Assembly (NCBI GenBank): GCA_946122785.1
Contig: CAMGYJ010000004.1
Location: forward strand, 24,068,188 to 24,132,187
Source of the DNA: Linum tenue
Taxonomy: Eukaryota; Streptophyta; Magnoliopsida; Malpighiales; Linaceae
Direction: 5' to 3'
Length of the DNA stretch: 64,000 nt
Shown: one piece after another, positions 1-11,229 of the stretch
Layout of the letters: every line of letters starts with the position of its first letter
How positions within the stretch are numbered: the first letter of the stretch is position 1
Program-made: the position numbers and the translations under genes
The notes under the pieces: model-generated
The model's database searches: none
What the model saw: the letters and a program-made list of their open reading frames with translations, nothing else
Told to the model about the DNA's origin: nothing

Positions 1-29
1 ATGTAGGGCCCAATTGATGTGACATATCA

Positions 30-518
30 TCAATTTCCCCCCATGGCTCTGGCGAAAGAGGTGGCCAAGATTGAACCAAGATGAAGATTGCTAGACGGGT
101 CCACCATGCAAGCGAATGCCAGCAAGATACTCTCGGTTATCTTGTTCGGATTGTGATAGCTCGGGTAGAGGGAACGGGCAAGGAGTACATTGATGATGTG
201 CCACTGTGGCTTGAGTGTGGACGCCAATGTGAATGCTGATCGAAACGGTGTTCGTCGGTGCTCCGGGAGGTAAAATCTTCGAAATGTTGCATTCACATCG
301 CAAACTCTAGTGGCGTCCTCTTCCCACTCAGCTCCAGATGCGGCTCCAACTCCCATGGCTCGGGCTAGCCCATCGAAAGTCAAGGTGCGGCATTCTCTTC
401 CCAAATAGAATTTCATCGTGCGCCTCCGTTTTACGAACATGCTCGTGATCTTAGAGATGGTGAAGGTACTGAAAAAAATCGACACACAGATTTTGATTCC
501 CTTACATCTCAACTTCAA
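30..518 (-). pseudogene. Athila-type accessory ORF fragment
   Basis: This 162-codon minus-strand ORF resembles the plant-transposon protein found in the last third of element A (12606-14037). Shared blocks are the LTFDGLARAMG and LKPQWHIINVLLARS stretches and the SNLHLGSILATSFA end, which align with LTIDGLVYALG, IRPEWHILNILITRS and EHMLHLGSFVATTFS in element A. The family is known from Athila-type retrotransposons and has no settled function. The ORF begins only about 290 bases from a primer-binding site, so gag-pol is missing in between and the element is a deletion derivative. It probably runs off the left edge of the window. Confidence 0.6.
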
Positions 519-803
519 CTTCTACTTTCAGTTCCTCCAAATCTTGGACCAACTTGTTGCCCCTTCTCTTCAATTCTCCTTCTTGCTTCCGCTAACTCTC
601 TCTCTCAAGCTAAGAGTCGGAGAGTCCGTTTGATGTACTCGTCTAGTGGTGTTAAAGGCGTCGGATTGCTCCGGTTCATACACCTCCCTGCACACACTTA
701 AAGAACAACAACACTTCTAGCACAAGAAAAATCCACACTTAGCAAAACTGAAAATAAAAGCTAGATTAACACCAAACAATCTTTTCAAGATAACGGACAG
801 AAG

Positions 804-822
804 GTCCCCAGCAACGGCGCCA
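804..822 (-). promoter_or_regulatory. Primer-binding site (tRNA-Asp type)
   Basis: The minus strand reads TGGCGCCGTTGCTGGGGAC, the complement of the 3' end of plant tRNA-Asp with one mismatch. Athila-lineage elements use this primer. It fixes the element as minus strand, with its 5' LTR starting at 829 and its body at lower coordinates. Confidence 0.75.
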
Positions 823-1351
823 ACAATTTGACTCACTCTGAATATCACAATAAAATCCCAACTAAGGCCCAAGTATAAACTTTAAATGTGTGCAATATAG
901 GGCATGTATGTTTAAATATCAATCCGGCCCGGCCCATGTACCCCTACTTCAATTGTTTGAAACATTATCTAGTAGAATATTGTTTGTTAAAATCTCTAAA
1001 ATCTACTATTTAAAAGCAAGACTTGAAAACTAAAAGGGTGGAAAACTCTTGGTGAGAAGCTTCACTCGAGAGTTGCTTCCCCCTAACTAACTACCATGAA
1101 CCGTGGGATCGAATGAATCGGTGTATGACAAGGAAATTGTGACCGGTAGGAGGTTCATAAATGGTTAGAAACTGTCCTCTCAATTGCTAGGCCAATGAAA
1201 TTGTTGATGTGACTTGAATTGGATTATCAGCCGCCACATCGTGTTAGTGAACCACGTAAATCGTGTTTGTGTTTTTTCAATTCTCGCTTTCATATTCTTG
1301 CTTTATCGATTCTGGCGATTTCCCGATCCGTAGCAGCGCGTTTATAACAAG

Positions 1352-1363
1352 TGGTATCAGAGC
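1352..1363 (+). promoter_or_regulatory. Copia primer-binding site (initiator tRNA-Met)
   Basis: TGGTATCAGAGC is the standard plant copia primer site, complementary to the 3' end of initiator methionine tRNA. It follows the putative 5' LTR end TTTATAACA by a few bases. Confidence 0.9.
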
Positions 1364-1374
1364 TGCGGCTGGAA

Positions 1375-4300
1375 ATCAGGCTAGGGTTTTCGATTCAGAA
1401 GAATACCGTCGGTGAACATGAAGATCGAAAAGTTCACGGGGAAGAACAGCTCCGCTATATGGCAGATCAAGATGCAGGCTTTATTGAAACAACAAGGGCT
1501 GTGGGGGCTGCTGTCTGCGAAATAGAAGAAGGCAGCGGTCGATGATAATGAGTGGCATACCCTGGAGGAGAAGGCCCACTCGACCATCATGCTATCGTTT
1601 TCTGATGAGGTCATCATTGAAATTGCTACTGAGAAGACTGTCGCGGGCTTGTGGTTAAAGTTGGAGAGTCTGTATATGACGAAGTCCTTAACCAACAAGC
1701 TGCATCTCAAGCAACGGTTGTTCAGCTTGAGAATGCAAGAAGGTACGCCTTTGAGGGAACGTCTCGAACAGCTTAACTCTATTTTGCTGGATTTGCGTAA
1801 TATAGATGTTCAAGTTGATGACGAGGATGCTAATCCTGCTGGTTTCTTTGCCGAGTTCATATGAGAATTTCATTGATTCTTTTATTGTCGGTAAAGAAAG
1901 CGTGTCGTTGGAGGATGTCAGGTCTGCTCTTCATTCGAGAGAGATCAGGCATAAGGCGTCCGGATCTGGTATAGGTGGTGAGGCATCGGGTTTGGCTGTT
2001 ACAGGTGGAAAGGGAAAGAAGAAATCTGGTAAAGGGAACCAGTCCATAGCCAGGTGATGCTTTTCACAACTGTAAGGAAGTGGGGCATTGGAAGTACAAC
2101 TATCCCATGAGAAGAGGGCAACAAAAGAAACAAGGTTCAGTTGTTGTGGCAGAAGCGGAATATAGTTCTGAAGACGATCTCGCCTTGGTTGTAGATGAGA
2201 AGGCACATCATGGGGATGTGTGGTTTTTGGATACTGTAGCCTCATATCATATGTCTCCGAACAGGGATTGCTTCACAACCTACGAGCAGATAGATGGTGG
2301 TAACGTGGTCATGGCAAATGGAGTTGTCTGCAAGGTTGTTGGAATCGGGTCCATAAAGGTTCGGGAACATGATGGTTCGTTCTCTACCGTGAATGATGTT
2401 AGGCATGTCTAACGTGAATGATGTTAGGCATGTTCCACGAATAACAAAGAACCTGATCTCCTTGAGTCTGCTCGACAACAAGGGTTTCAGTTTCAAAGGA
2501 AAAGGTGGAGTTGTGTATGTCTGCAAAGGTTCAAGGAAGGTGCTGAAGGGCTTGAAACGTGGGACCTTGTATGCATTACAAGGGTCTGTGTTGTCTGGTT
2601 CTGCTGCAGTTGCATCGTCTCAGGTTCATCAGGAAGATATGACCACTCTCTGGAACATGAGACTGGGGCATATGAGTGAACGAGGGATGCAAGTTCTGTC
2701 AAAGAGGGATCTTCTTTGCGTGCACAAGGTGCAGAATTTGGAATCCCGTGAACATTGTGTGTTCGGGAAGCTACATCGTAGCAAGTTTCCCGAGAAGGGT
2801 ATCCACCGGATGAAGGGGATACTGGATTACCTCCACTCCGAATGTTGGGGTCCTTCACGAGTTGAATCCATTAGAGGCAATAGGTATTTTGTGTCTATTA
2901 ATGATGATTATTCGAGATTTACTTGGATTTTCATGATGACGCAGAAAAGTGAGGCTTTCACGAAGTTCAAGTAGTGGAAGACATTGGTGGAGAATCAGAC
3001 CGGGAAGAAGATCAAGAAGCAGCAAATGGACAATGGTCTAGAGTTTTGTAATTCTGAGTTCAACGAATTCTGCAAGGATGAAAGGATTGCCCGTCATCGG
3101 ACTGTGAGAGACACCGCAGCAGAATGGCATTGCAGAAAGGATGAACCAGACATTGTTAGAGAGAGCACGGTGCATGCTCTTTAATGCTGGACTAGAGAGA
3201 AGATTATGGGCAGAAGCAGTGAACATGGCGTGCTTCCTGATCAACCGTGGACCTCACACAGGTCTCGAGTTTAAGACTCCTTATGAAGTGTGGTATGGTA
3301 AGCCTGCTGATTACTCTTCACTGAAAGTTTTTGGGTGTCCTGTTTATTATCATGTGGATGAGGGTAAACTAAACCCAAGGGAAAAGAAGGGTGTATTTAT
3401 GGGTTACGGAGATGGAATTAAGGGATTTTGTGTTTGGTCACCTTCTGAGCATCGAGTAATACTCAGTAGAAATGTGATATTTGATGAGAAGTCTATGATT
3501 AACCCCATGTTGAAGGTCATTGTTGTTGAAGGTAGCATGAATGTTGATAAGCAGGTGCAGCTGCAAACTCTCAATGAGAGTGAGTTTGAGCACCAAGGTG
3601 GAGAAGATCAACATGATGAAGATGTCTCTGCAGAGCCAAAAACTTCAGAGTCCAGTGCACGAGCTCAACAGTCTATGGCTTTCGGTAGACCAAAGAGAGC
3701 GATTGCAAGAGTACCTCCACAGAGGTATGGCTTCGAGTACATGGTGGTGTATTCATTTCAGGTTGCTGAAGAAGTGGATGCAGGAGAGCTACAGTCCTAT
3801 AGAGAAGCAGTTTCGGGTGGTGAAATTGAACAGTGACTTGCCGCAATGGGAGATGAGATGGAATCCCATGACAAGAATCAGACTTGGGAGTTAGTCAAAC
3901 GACCACATGGAAGGAAGATTGTGACAAACAAGTGGATCTACAAGAAGAAGGAAGGAATCAGTTCTGAAGAGGGCATTAAATTTAAAGCTTGGGTGGTTGC
4001 ACGAGGCTTCTCGCGGAGGGAAGAAGTTGAGTACAATTAGATTTTCTCACCAGTGGTCAGACATACTTTGATCAGAGTGCTACTAGAAATAGTGGCTCAT
4101 TATGACTTGGAGCTCGAGCAGCTAGACGTGAAGACAACTTTCCTACATGGAGAGGTGGAGGAAGAAATTTATATGACTCAGCCAGAAGGATTCCAAGTTC
4201 CAGGAAAAGAAGACTATGTTTGTAAGCTGAAGAAGTCCTTGTATGGACTTAAGCAATCTCCGAGGCAGTGGTACAAGAGATTGGACAGTTACATGCTTGA

Positions 4301-5338
4301 GCTGGGCTACAACAGAAGTCCATATGATTGTTGTGTATATCACATCAAGGCAGAGGATGGCTTGATGATATATCTAGTTCTATATGTGGATGATATGCTC
4401 ATAGTTGCGAGGTCGAAGTCTGATATCCAGAAGTTAAAGGGGCTTCTCAGTGCTGAGTTTGAGATGAAGGATTTGGGAGCTTCTCGGAAGATCTTGGGTA
4501 TGGAGATTTACAGGGACAGTTCGAAGAAGAAGCTTTTATTGTCATAGAAGAGCTACATCCAGAAGATACAGTCGAGGTTTGGCATGTCTTCAGCAAAACC
4601 CTTAAATACTCCTAGTGCTTCAAATGTTCATCTATCCTCAGCTTATGCACCGCAGTCAGAGGCTGAGAAGGAGTATATATCGAGAGTCCCATATGCTAGT
4701 GTAGTAGGTAGCTTGATGTACGCTATGGTATGCACTAGACCTGATCTTGCACATGTTAGTGTTGTCAGCAGGTTCATGATACAACCTGGGAAGGAGCATT
4801 GGCAGGCTGTGAAGAGGATCTTTCGGTACCTTAAGGGTACACCTGATGTGGGGATTAGCTTCGGAAGTGATACAGAGTGCTTGGTGTCTGGGTATTCTGA
4901 CTCAGACTATTCTGGAGATGTTGACACGAAGAGATCGATGACCGGTTATGCATTCACTATTGGGAGTTTTGTAGTAAGCTGGAACGCAACTTTGTAGTTT
5001 GCGGTGACATTGTCTACTACTGAGGCAGTGTATATCGCGTTGACAGAAGCTGCTAAGAAGGGAATATGGTTGAAGGGACTGGTTGGTGATCTGGGTCTAC
5101 ATCATGATCAGGCAGTGGTGTATTGTGACAGTTTGAGTGCAATATGCTTGGCCAAGGATCAATTCCACCATGAGAGGACTAAGCACATCGACTTGAGGTA
5201 TCATTTCTTGAGGATAGAGAAGAGGATTAAGGTGAAGAAGGTTGACACCGCGGGTAATCCTGCTGATATGTTCACGAAGCTGGTTCCACATGGCAAGTTC
5301 CAACACTGCTTGGACTTGTTGAATGTCTTGATTGGGTG
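1375..5338 (+). pseudogene. Copia gag-pol polyprotein, broken
   Basis: Recognisable blocks in order: gag of the UBN2 type (LWLKLESLYMTKSLTNKLHLKQRLF, about 1640-1720, written here only to its ends LWLKLE and KQRLF); a CCHC knuckle that has lost Cys residues (NCKEVGHWKYNYP, 2070-2110); a protease site altered to DTVAS (2230); the GAG-pre-integrase block LGHMSERGM (2660) with CVFGK; integrase with DYSRFTW (2905) and DNGLEF (3020); reverse transcriptase with LDVKTTFLHG (4125) and YVDDM (4385); RNase H with SDSDYSGD (4900) and TKHIDLRYH (5178). In-frame TAG stops lie at 2972, 4038, 4545 and 4995, and several frameshifts occur. It cannot make a full polyprotein. Confidence 0.9.
2389..2438 (+). repeat. 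25-bp tandem duplication in copia protease
   Basis: The unit beginning GTGAATGATGTTAGGCATGT starts at 2389 and again at 2414. Twenty-five is not a multiple of three, so the second copy shifts the frame and brings a TAA just after the first RHV. It is one of the disabling changes in the polyprotein. Confidence 0.85.
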
Positions 5339-5853
5339 ACTCCGCCCTGCGGGGCATTGATGGCGGGAGAGAGAGAGAAGGAGCAGAGTACATCAGAAAT
5401 TTTAGAGCCTCTTCTCCCTCTTGGTTTGTGACTTTCTCTCTCTAGGGTTTTAAGAAGAAGAAGGTTTCTCTCACTTTTTGGCCCCCTTTTCTTCCCTTCA
5501 GCTCTCAATTTATACACAGATCGCCCCCAATTCACAATCTTAGTTCGCGGCTGTCAACATCAGGTCGGGACCGTGAACACAAATCAAAACGCGTCGTCTT
5601 GCTTATGGAGTTCACGGTCCATGGCTCCAGTTCACGGTTTGTAGTTCCAGTTCATGGTTCTGGCGACTGTGAACTCCAAGCTCTGATCGTGTACTACGGC
5701 CGGATCTCCCTCTTTGCCCGGTCTTCGCACCTTTTCTTCCAACTTTCGATTCTAGGATTGGTTTCACCTGTTAGACTCTGAAACACATTGAACACACAAG
5801 AAACCTAGCGTAAAACCACCCTTTCAGACCGATCTACTACCTTAGGCCGATCA

Positions 5854-7109
5854 CAAATTCTCGTGTGAGAACTATAAGTGGTGCTTTTATTCTTTCTTTT
5901 GGTGTAGGAGTTGTCATTTTTCGGTCTCCTTTTTCCCTGTTCATGCACATTACACCGAACTCTTGAAATTTCTTTCATTGCATAATAGCAACTCTCCCCT
6001 CGTGAACAAGAGCGGATGAATCATAGTCTTCCCTTTCAAGGACACATGTGGGGAAATTCATGGTCGGATTCATCTTAGCTCGAGCACCACGTCCCTGCCT
6101 GCACTCCACATTGGGTTGCCACACATGTTGGCCACAAATGAGAGCTATGAGGTCTCGTGAATCGCTAGAAGGTAACTTTGGTCCTTATCATATGATTCTG
6201 TAAGGAGGAGAGGTGTTTGGGGGATGGTAGGTAGTAAGAGATGATTGGGACGCAATAAAGCTATCCGAACTCCAAACACATCCTCGATGGTCACTTCGAG
6301 CCAAGACAACAATCCTTTGACGGTTTATCTCAATTCTTTGCCCGGTTGCCACTCACGTGAGAACGACTTTTCTATTTTTAAGCACAAATTGAAAAAGTTC
6401 CTAGTTCACGTAAAAAGAGAGAATCCCGCACACAATGCCTTCCTAAGATAGCAACCACTATCAACTGACACTAGAGGAGGAAAGTAGTAGAATCCCTCAC
6501 GCACCGATACTCAAACCATGCAACTATTACCTAAGATGCACAACACATCAATCAATCTAATCAAATCAAAGCACATCGAGTAGGTAATTGCAAGGACAAT
6601 GTGTTTTGGAAACCTCAAATTTGAAAAATTTTGGGTGCATTCAAGGTTCCAAAAAGACTAATACTTCACCATTCATCACCACAACAAAGGCATGATCACT
6701 AGCATACACTCCCATAAGCATTCATCAACGTCTTACATTCACGAACAAGGGAGGATACTAGCAATAAACGGTTGCACAAATCATGATAAACATTTAAACA
6801 TGCACAAACATCCCCCCCCCCCCAACACTTGAGAGCAACACATTGTCTTCCATGTGGGAGTTTGCCAAGAAAAGATCGTGAATGTTACCATAGGTCGGGT
6901 TGTGGGTTCGTGAAGGTTCACAAGTGTAGTAGTCTTTGTCTTCCTGGTGGTTTTCACAACGATAAAGCGCATAAGATAGAGAGGAAGACGAATAGGAGTT
7001 ATAGGTACGATAAATATATATATAATAAGTACTACTACTACAGATAGAATATTTAAGGTACAAAAGGTAAAACGAAGATAAAGTGAACTTAGAACCTAGA
7101 TGCCTAGAA
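5854..7109 (-). other. 3' untranslated body of an Athila-like element
   Basis: No gene is seen here. The stretch aligns by eye with the 3' bodies of elements A (11230-12600) and B (28226-29340). Shared landmarks are AAACACATCCTC (6275), GGTAATTGCAAGGACAATGTGTTTTGGAAACC (about 6582-6612, compare 12200-12235) and CTCAAATTTGAAAAATTTTGG (6617-6637, compare 12232-12252, seen only by its ends CTCAAATTT and AATTTTGG). A C-run lies at 6811-6822 next to CAACACTTGAG, like the CCCCCACACTTAAG of B. Confidence 0.6.
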
Positions 7110-8320
7110 TCATTCCTCATCGGAGTGTCCTTCTTCATCGTGGGAAAGTGTGGAAGGTGAGGAGCGGTTGAATGTGGTCGGTACATCTTCGATCAGAATG
7201 TTCATCTTCTCCATGATCACGTGGATGCACGCTATAATGTGAAGTCGTGCTTCCTTCTTCCTTTGTTGGCTGTGAAGTATAGCCGCTATCATAGCCTCAA
7301 TTCTAAAATCTCTTGCATTGTTCCTCGGTGGGTGAACCGGTTGAAAAGTGGGAATAGGCACCTCTCCTCTTTCATGCACACTCTCCTCTTGGTCTTCCTC
7401 GGTTGTCAATCTTCTTTTGTCCCTTTCCCACCTAGCTTCCAGAAGACGGAATACGGTTCCTCCCACGTCCAATGTATTGGTGGTTGGGAATGGGAATCCC
7501 CACACACCTCAAATGCCATCATTGCTCATGTGTAGCACCTTAAGTTGCGACTTCAACACACAGAAGGATAAAGGAACGGACCTTCGATCCAAAAGAAATT
7601 GCATAGCTCCGAAGTCGACTTGGAAATATCTGGCAAGTCGGGTGATGTACACTCCTCCGTGGAGTGCGGCAAGTCGGTGATTCGTCTCGTAACGCTTGAA
7701 AATAGATAAGATTGATAGGCAGAGATGGAGAGACTGTGAGAGGTGCGTGCTATGAAATAGGGTGATGTCTCGGGCGTTGAGATTGCCCTTGCTCCGATTC
7801 TCTCCTCCCACGGACCTACCAATCACGTGGTGGATGAGTCGCCACTCCGATTGCACCTCACTGCTTTTGATAGTCTCACGTCCCATTGTCGGCTCTCGGG
7901 TTTTTTGACTTCAGACTCATAGAAGGCCTTGAAACAAGGAAAGTTGGATTCCCTTGTCAAGGTGGAGAAATCATTAGGTGAATCAATGAGCCCCGCCGGG
8001 TAGATGTCCATTTCTCTAGTGAACCCCAGGATTGACATGTGATGGTAATCTCTTCTGAGTTGAAACTGAATGTTATCCTCAAGGTCGGAGGCACCCCTCA
8101 AGTATCGAATAGTGAGTGTACTAATAAACTCAAGAACAAACACCCGATATATGTGCTATGGAATAGAGAGAAACTTGAGCCATTCATCTTTAATTCCAAG
8201 TTGGGCGAAAAGAATCCAATCGAGAAAAATACTTTCGCCTAAAGGTATCCCTTGAAGCCACGGAAGTTTGCTCTTGATTTGCTCGGGTACATGCTCTAAA
8301 AGGTAGTGAGTGATATGCTC
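7110..8320 (-). pseudogene. Athila-type accessory ORF, broken
   Basis: Three overlapping minus-strand frames (8143-7823, 7886-7509, 7505-7110) together match the accessory ORF of element A from end to end. Examples are RHYHHMSILGFTREMDIYP-like text near 8030 against the VGHPRELTIDG part of A, and LHGGVYITRLARYFQVDFGA (7690-7630) against SPLITRLARHFGIDFAA of A (about 13396-13346). The C-terminal part is hydrophilic and acidic (SHDEEGHSDEE at the end). Frame changes between blocks mean it is not intact. Its upstream end is replaced by Mutator-like sequence at about 8320-8400. Confidence 0.55.
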
Positions 8321-8419
8321 TATACCACCTTCTTCAAAAGGCTAAGTCTTATCAATCAATTTCAATACATCTCTAGTATACTTGCTACGCTACTATTTAA
8401 TCAAAATGAAAAGGAAAGG

Positions 8420-9759
8420 GAAAAGAAGAAGCTCCCAGTCACTATTTTTACTGATCAGGACGCCGCCATGGCAGCTGCCCTTAGAAAGGAGTGGCCTAAA
8501 ACGTTTCATGCACTCTGTACTTGGTACATCCTCATGAATGCCAAGAAGCATCTTCGTAAAGACAATGCATTTTGGAAGAAGTTCCAAACTCATCTTTCAT
8601 ATATTTTCTATGACGTCGACAGTGAGAGAGAGTTCGACATGGCATGGAGCACAATGGTTGATGATTGTTTCCCTAATAGAGAAATTGCGGACAGTCACCC
8701 ATGGTTGGAATATTTGAAGAAATTTCGTCATCAATGGTGTTCCTTATGGTTGAGAGATCAATTCACAGCCGGGATGTTGACTACGCAAGCCAGCGAGTCG
8801 TGCAATGCACAAGTGCGACGTTTCTTGAAACCGAAGCATGATTTGGACATGTTTTCATTCATTTTAGCAGGTACATATGTAATATATATCTTTGCCTTTC
8901 TGTGATATTAGCTAGTCCGTTCTGGATATTTTTCATTGTCATCTGGATATTAACTATGCTCTTGTTAAATATTATTTTGCGTTAGTCTGATATTAGTACT
9001 ATTGTGAGTGGATATTAGTCTGGGCACTAATCTCTTTTCTCTTGCTTTCTAAATGTAGTTTGGTTGCTGAAAAAAGACGCAAGGATAGTGATTCAGACTA
9101 CAGTGGGAAACAATCGGTTCCCTATATAATGTTGGAGCACAGCCCGATCCTAAAACATGCGGCAAAGATCTTTACTTCTAACATCTTCAATCGGATACAG
9201 CAGCAGTATTTGAAAACTGAAAAATATATAATGGAGACGCTCTCGGATACTAGGGGATGATGGCATGATTGGCTACCCCACATATATGATAGAGGATGGT
9301 GAGCGTAGTGATGAACGTGTCGTTCTCATTGATATTTCTACGAGGACATTGATATGCGAATGCAGAATGTTCAGAACTTTCGGAGTGTTATGCCGCCACA
9401 TGATTAAGGTGATGCGGCTTCTTGGAGATTTTGGGGAATCTAGTATGAGAAGTGTTCCAGATCATTACATACTCAAGCGATGGACGTTCGAGGCGAGAAA
9501 GAAAGAGGTTGTTGATGTCGATGGTTCTGTTGGTCCTTCAGCTTCTAGTGAGAATGATGCGGGAAAAGATATAGCAATGCGGTACCGAGAAACCACTGCA
9601 ATGTTGAATAAGCTAGCAACGAACATGTCGATGGCCGATGAGAAGGACTACAATAAGTGGATGGGAGTAATCAAGAAATTGTGCAATGAGGCAAACAAGG
9701 CATTGTCAAAGACTATTACTAGCGAGGATAGTAAGTATATTCAACATTACCATTTGTAA
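8420..9759 (+). pseudogene. FAR1/MULE-type transposase, truncated
   Basis: The first block (8420-8868) carries the MULE transposase core: TDQDAAMAAALRKEWP with the second catalytic Asp, HALCTWYILMNAKKHL, and ESCNAQVRRFLKP with the likely catalytic Glu. A probable intron follows (about 8869-9058, starting GTACAT and ending TGTAG). The next block holds HSPILKHAAKIFT (about 9150). A SWIM zinc finger CECRMFRTFGVLCRH (9357-9401) ends the catalytic part, as in FAR1-related MULE proteins. A one-base shift at about 9256 (GGATGATGG) separates the last two blocks. The N-terminal DNA-binding part and first catalytic Asp are absent. Another intron may lie at 9733-9809. Confidence 0.8.
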
Positions 9760-10106
9760 ATTGTTAGAGTTTAATATCATTGCATTTACTAAATTATCTA
9801 CCATTGTAGGATGGAATGTACCGATAACTGGGCTGACTTTGAAGAAGAAGAGTAATCCAAGGAGCCAAGGTAAGGAATGTTATTAGTCTACCAATGAAAA
9901 GGACCGTCATCGAAAGAAACGTGTCTATAAGAAGAGAATGAAATCAGTTGAAGTGGTCACGCCGGACAACAATACTCAACCGGATGACCATATTAGTGAT
10001 TAGGATGATAATATTGCTCAATGGTTATGAATAGAATGTAGGGAGGTTCGAGAGTGGTCTATTGTGATATGATATTGACAAGTGATTCCAGGATACGTTT
10101 TTGTAA
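9760..10106 (+). other. 3' end region of MULE transposase gene
   Basis: Contains a likely last exon after the acceptor ATTGTAG at 9803-9809, with basic codons (KKKSNPRSQ, RHRKKRVYKKR). It ends at a junction with the truncated 3' LTR of element A, with short homology TGCAG/TGTAG. Confidence 0.45.
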
Positions 10107-11229
10107 TGCAGTTAAGCCGGATTGCAATTTACCAAGTCCAATTTCAATGATAGTTATACTGCAGCAGGTTCTTATGCAGTCTGTAGTCTCGACTAAAGGT
10201 CTCTAGACCCTCTGAATGTGAGTCTCCAGCGGGCGACTAACCTCCACCGGAGTAAACAGATTGAGGCCCTAATGAACAAAACCTCCACTACCGAAGTGAA
10301 TTCGGTACAGAATAGTGAGTTGGCTCCTCGACTAAAGTCACCAACTCCCTACCTTCAATCAAGGGTGCTCTATCAACCTAGGCAGATAGTCTCTTTCTAA
10401 GTTAAAGTAGAAACAACAGGAATTTTATCAAGATTCATGCCATTCAACAAATCAAACCTCAATTGAACATAATGATATCAAAGAATCTGTACTTGGGTTC
10501 ATACAACCAGACCTAACATACAAATCTAGGGTTCTCCATACCCAGATAAATGAGGAAGTTACTCCATGGATTGAGAAGCAAAAGCAAGCTCAGATGCAGA
10601 AATCATGTTGTGAAGGATGAGAATCTGCTCCTGGTTGTCAATCGGCACTTCTCCAAGTGTGAGCCGAGCTCCAATGGTGATGAAGATCAAGCTAGGGCAC
10701 TTGGGAACTCTGGTTCGTCGCTCTCTCTCTCTAAGAATCGCTTTCCCTCTCTAAAACTCGGAACCCCTTCAATTTGGCTCTTCTTTCCCTTAAAAAGCTA
10801 GAACTCGCGATCCACGGTTATATCCCGGTCGGGTATTTTGACTGGCGACCGGGGATTATTCAAAACGCAGCGTCGCGGTCAAGGGAAAATCCCTGGTCTG
10901 GTCTAAGAATCCCCGACAGCGGATTTATGCTTCACGACCTGGACCCCTCCTGTTTCTCAGACGCCAAAACCACTTTTCCCCGGTCTACTCCAATAAATAC
11001 CCGGCTGGGTATTTCTGCTCATGGCCGGGTATTTTGCTCCTCCAGCACACTTCGACCCAAACTTGCTCCTTTCGACCCGAAACTCGTTTCCTCGCCTCGA
11101 TTCCAACGTCAAGCCCTGAAATATGACATAAACGCACAACCTCGCGTGAAATCGGCTTAAAACACGGGAATCAACCTCTCAAACGACTCAAGAATAGGGG
11201 TAAAAACATGTGCAATCGATGGTCTATCA
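10107..11229 (-). repeat. 3' LTR of element A, truncated
   Basis: Matches 22541-23664 closely. It lacks about 236 bases on the side that faces the MULE. It contains the ATACCCGGTCGGGTAT-type palindromic words at 10800-11040, several of them mutated relative to the 5' LTR copy. Confidence 0.9.

Larger units (their letters stand above)
1111..5360 (+). mobile_element. Decayed Ty1/copia retrotransposon
   Basis: A full-length but broken copia element in plus orientation. The end of the 5' LTR precedes the methionine-tRNA primer site at 1352. Domains follow in copia order: gag, zinc knuckle, protease, integrase, reverse transcriptase, RNase H. A purine-rich tract (about 5361-5387) follows the stop codon. 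No repeat of the 5' LTR end is visible after it, so the 3' LTR seems lost. The left boundary is approximate. Confidence 0.75.
829..5853 (-). repeat. Athila-like LTR 'D', split by a copia insertion
   Basis: The LTR appears to run from TGACTCACTC at 829 to about 1110 and to resume at about 5370-5853, with copia in between. The left part resembles the primer-side part of the element A LTR. The right part shows the pyrimidine/purine-rich CTCTCTCTAGGG stretch, a palindromic GTTCACGG/CCGTGAAC word array (5545-5700) and the AAACCTAGCGTAAAA block seen near the start of the other Athila-like LTRs. The exact outer end near 5853 is uncertain. Body sequence lies on both sides: primer side to the left, 3'-end side to the right. 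Confidence 0.5.
8330..10106 (+). mobile_element. Mutator-like element, left part
   Basis: Holds the back half of a FAR1-like transposase (8420-9759) and its 3' flank. The 3' flank (10024-10106) is repeated almost exactly at 23732-23815, showing that the element continues at 23665 beyond the Athila-like element A. The transposase front half and the element's left terminus are missing, so the left border is a breakpoint against Athila-like sequence. Confidence 0.7.

Noticed and set aside
2972..4997. TAG-only stops in copia pol as a sign of stop-codon recoding
   Set aside because: Frameshifts, a damaged zinc knuckle and an altered protease site show plain decay; CHG deamination explains most TAGs.
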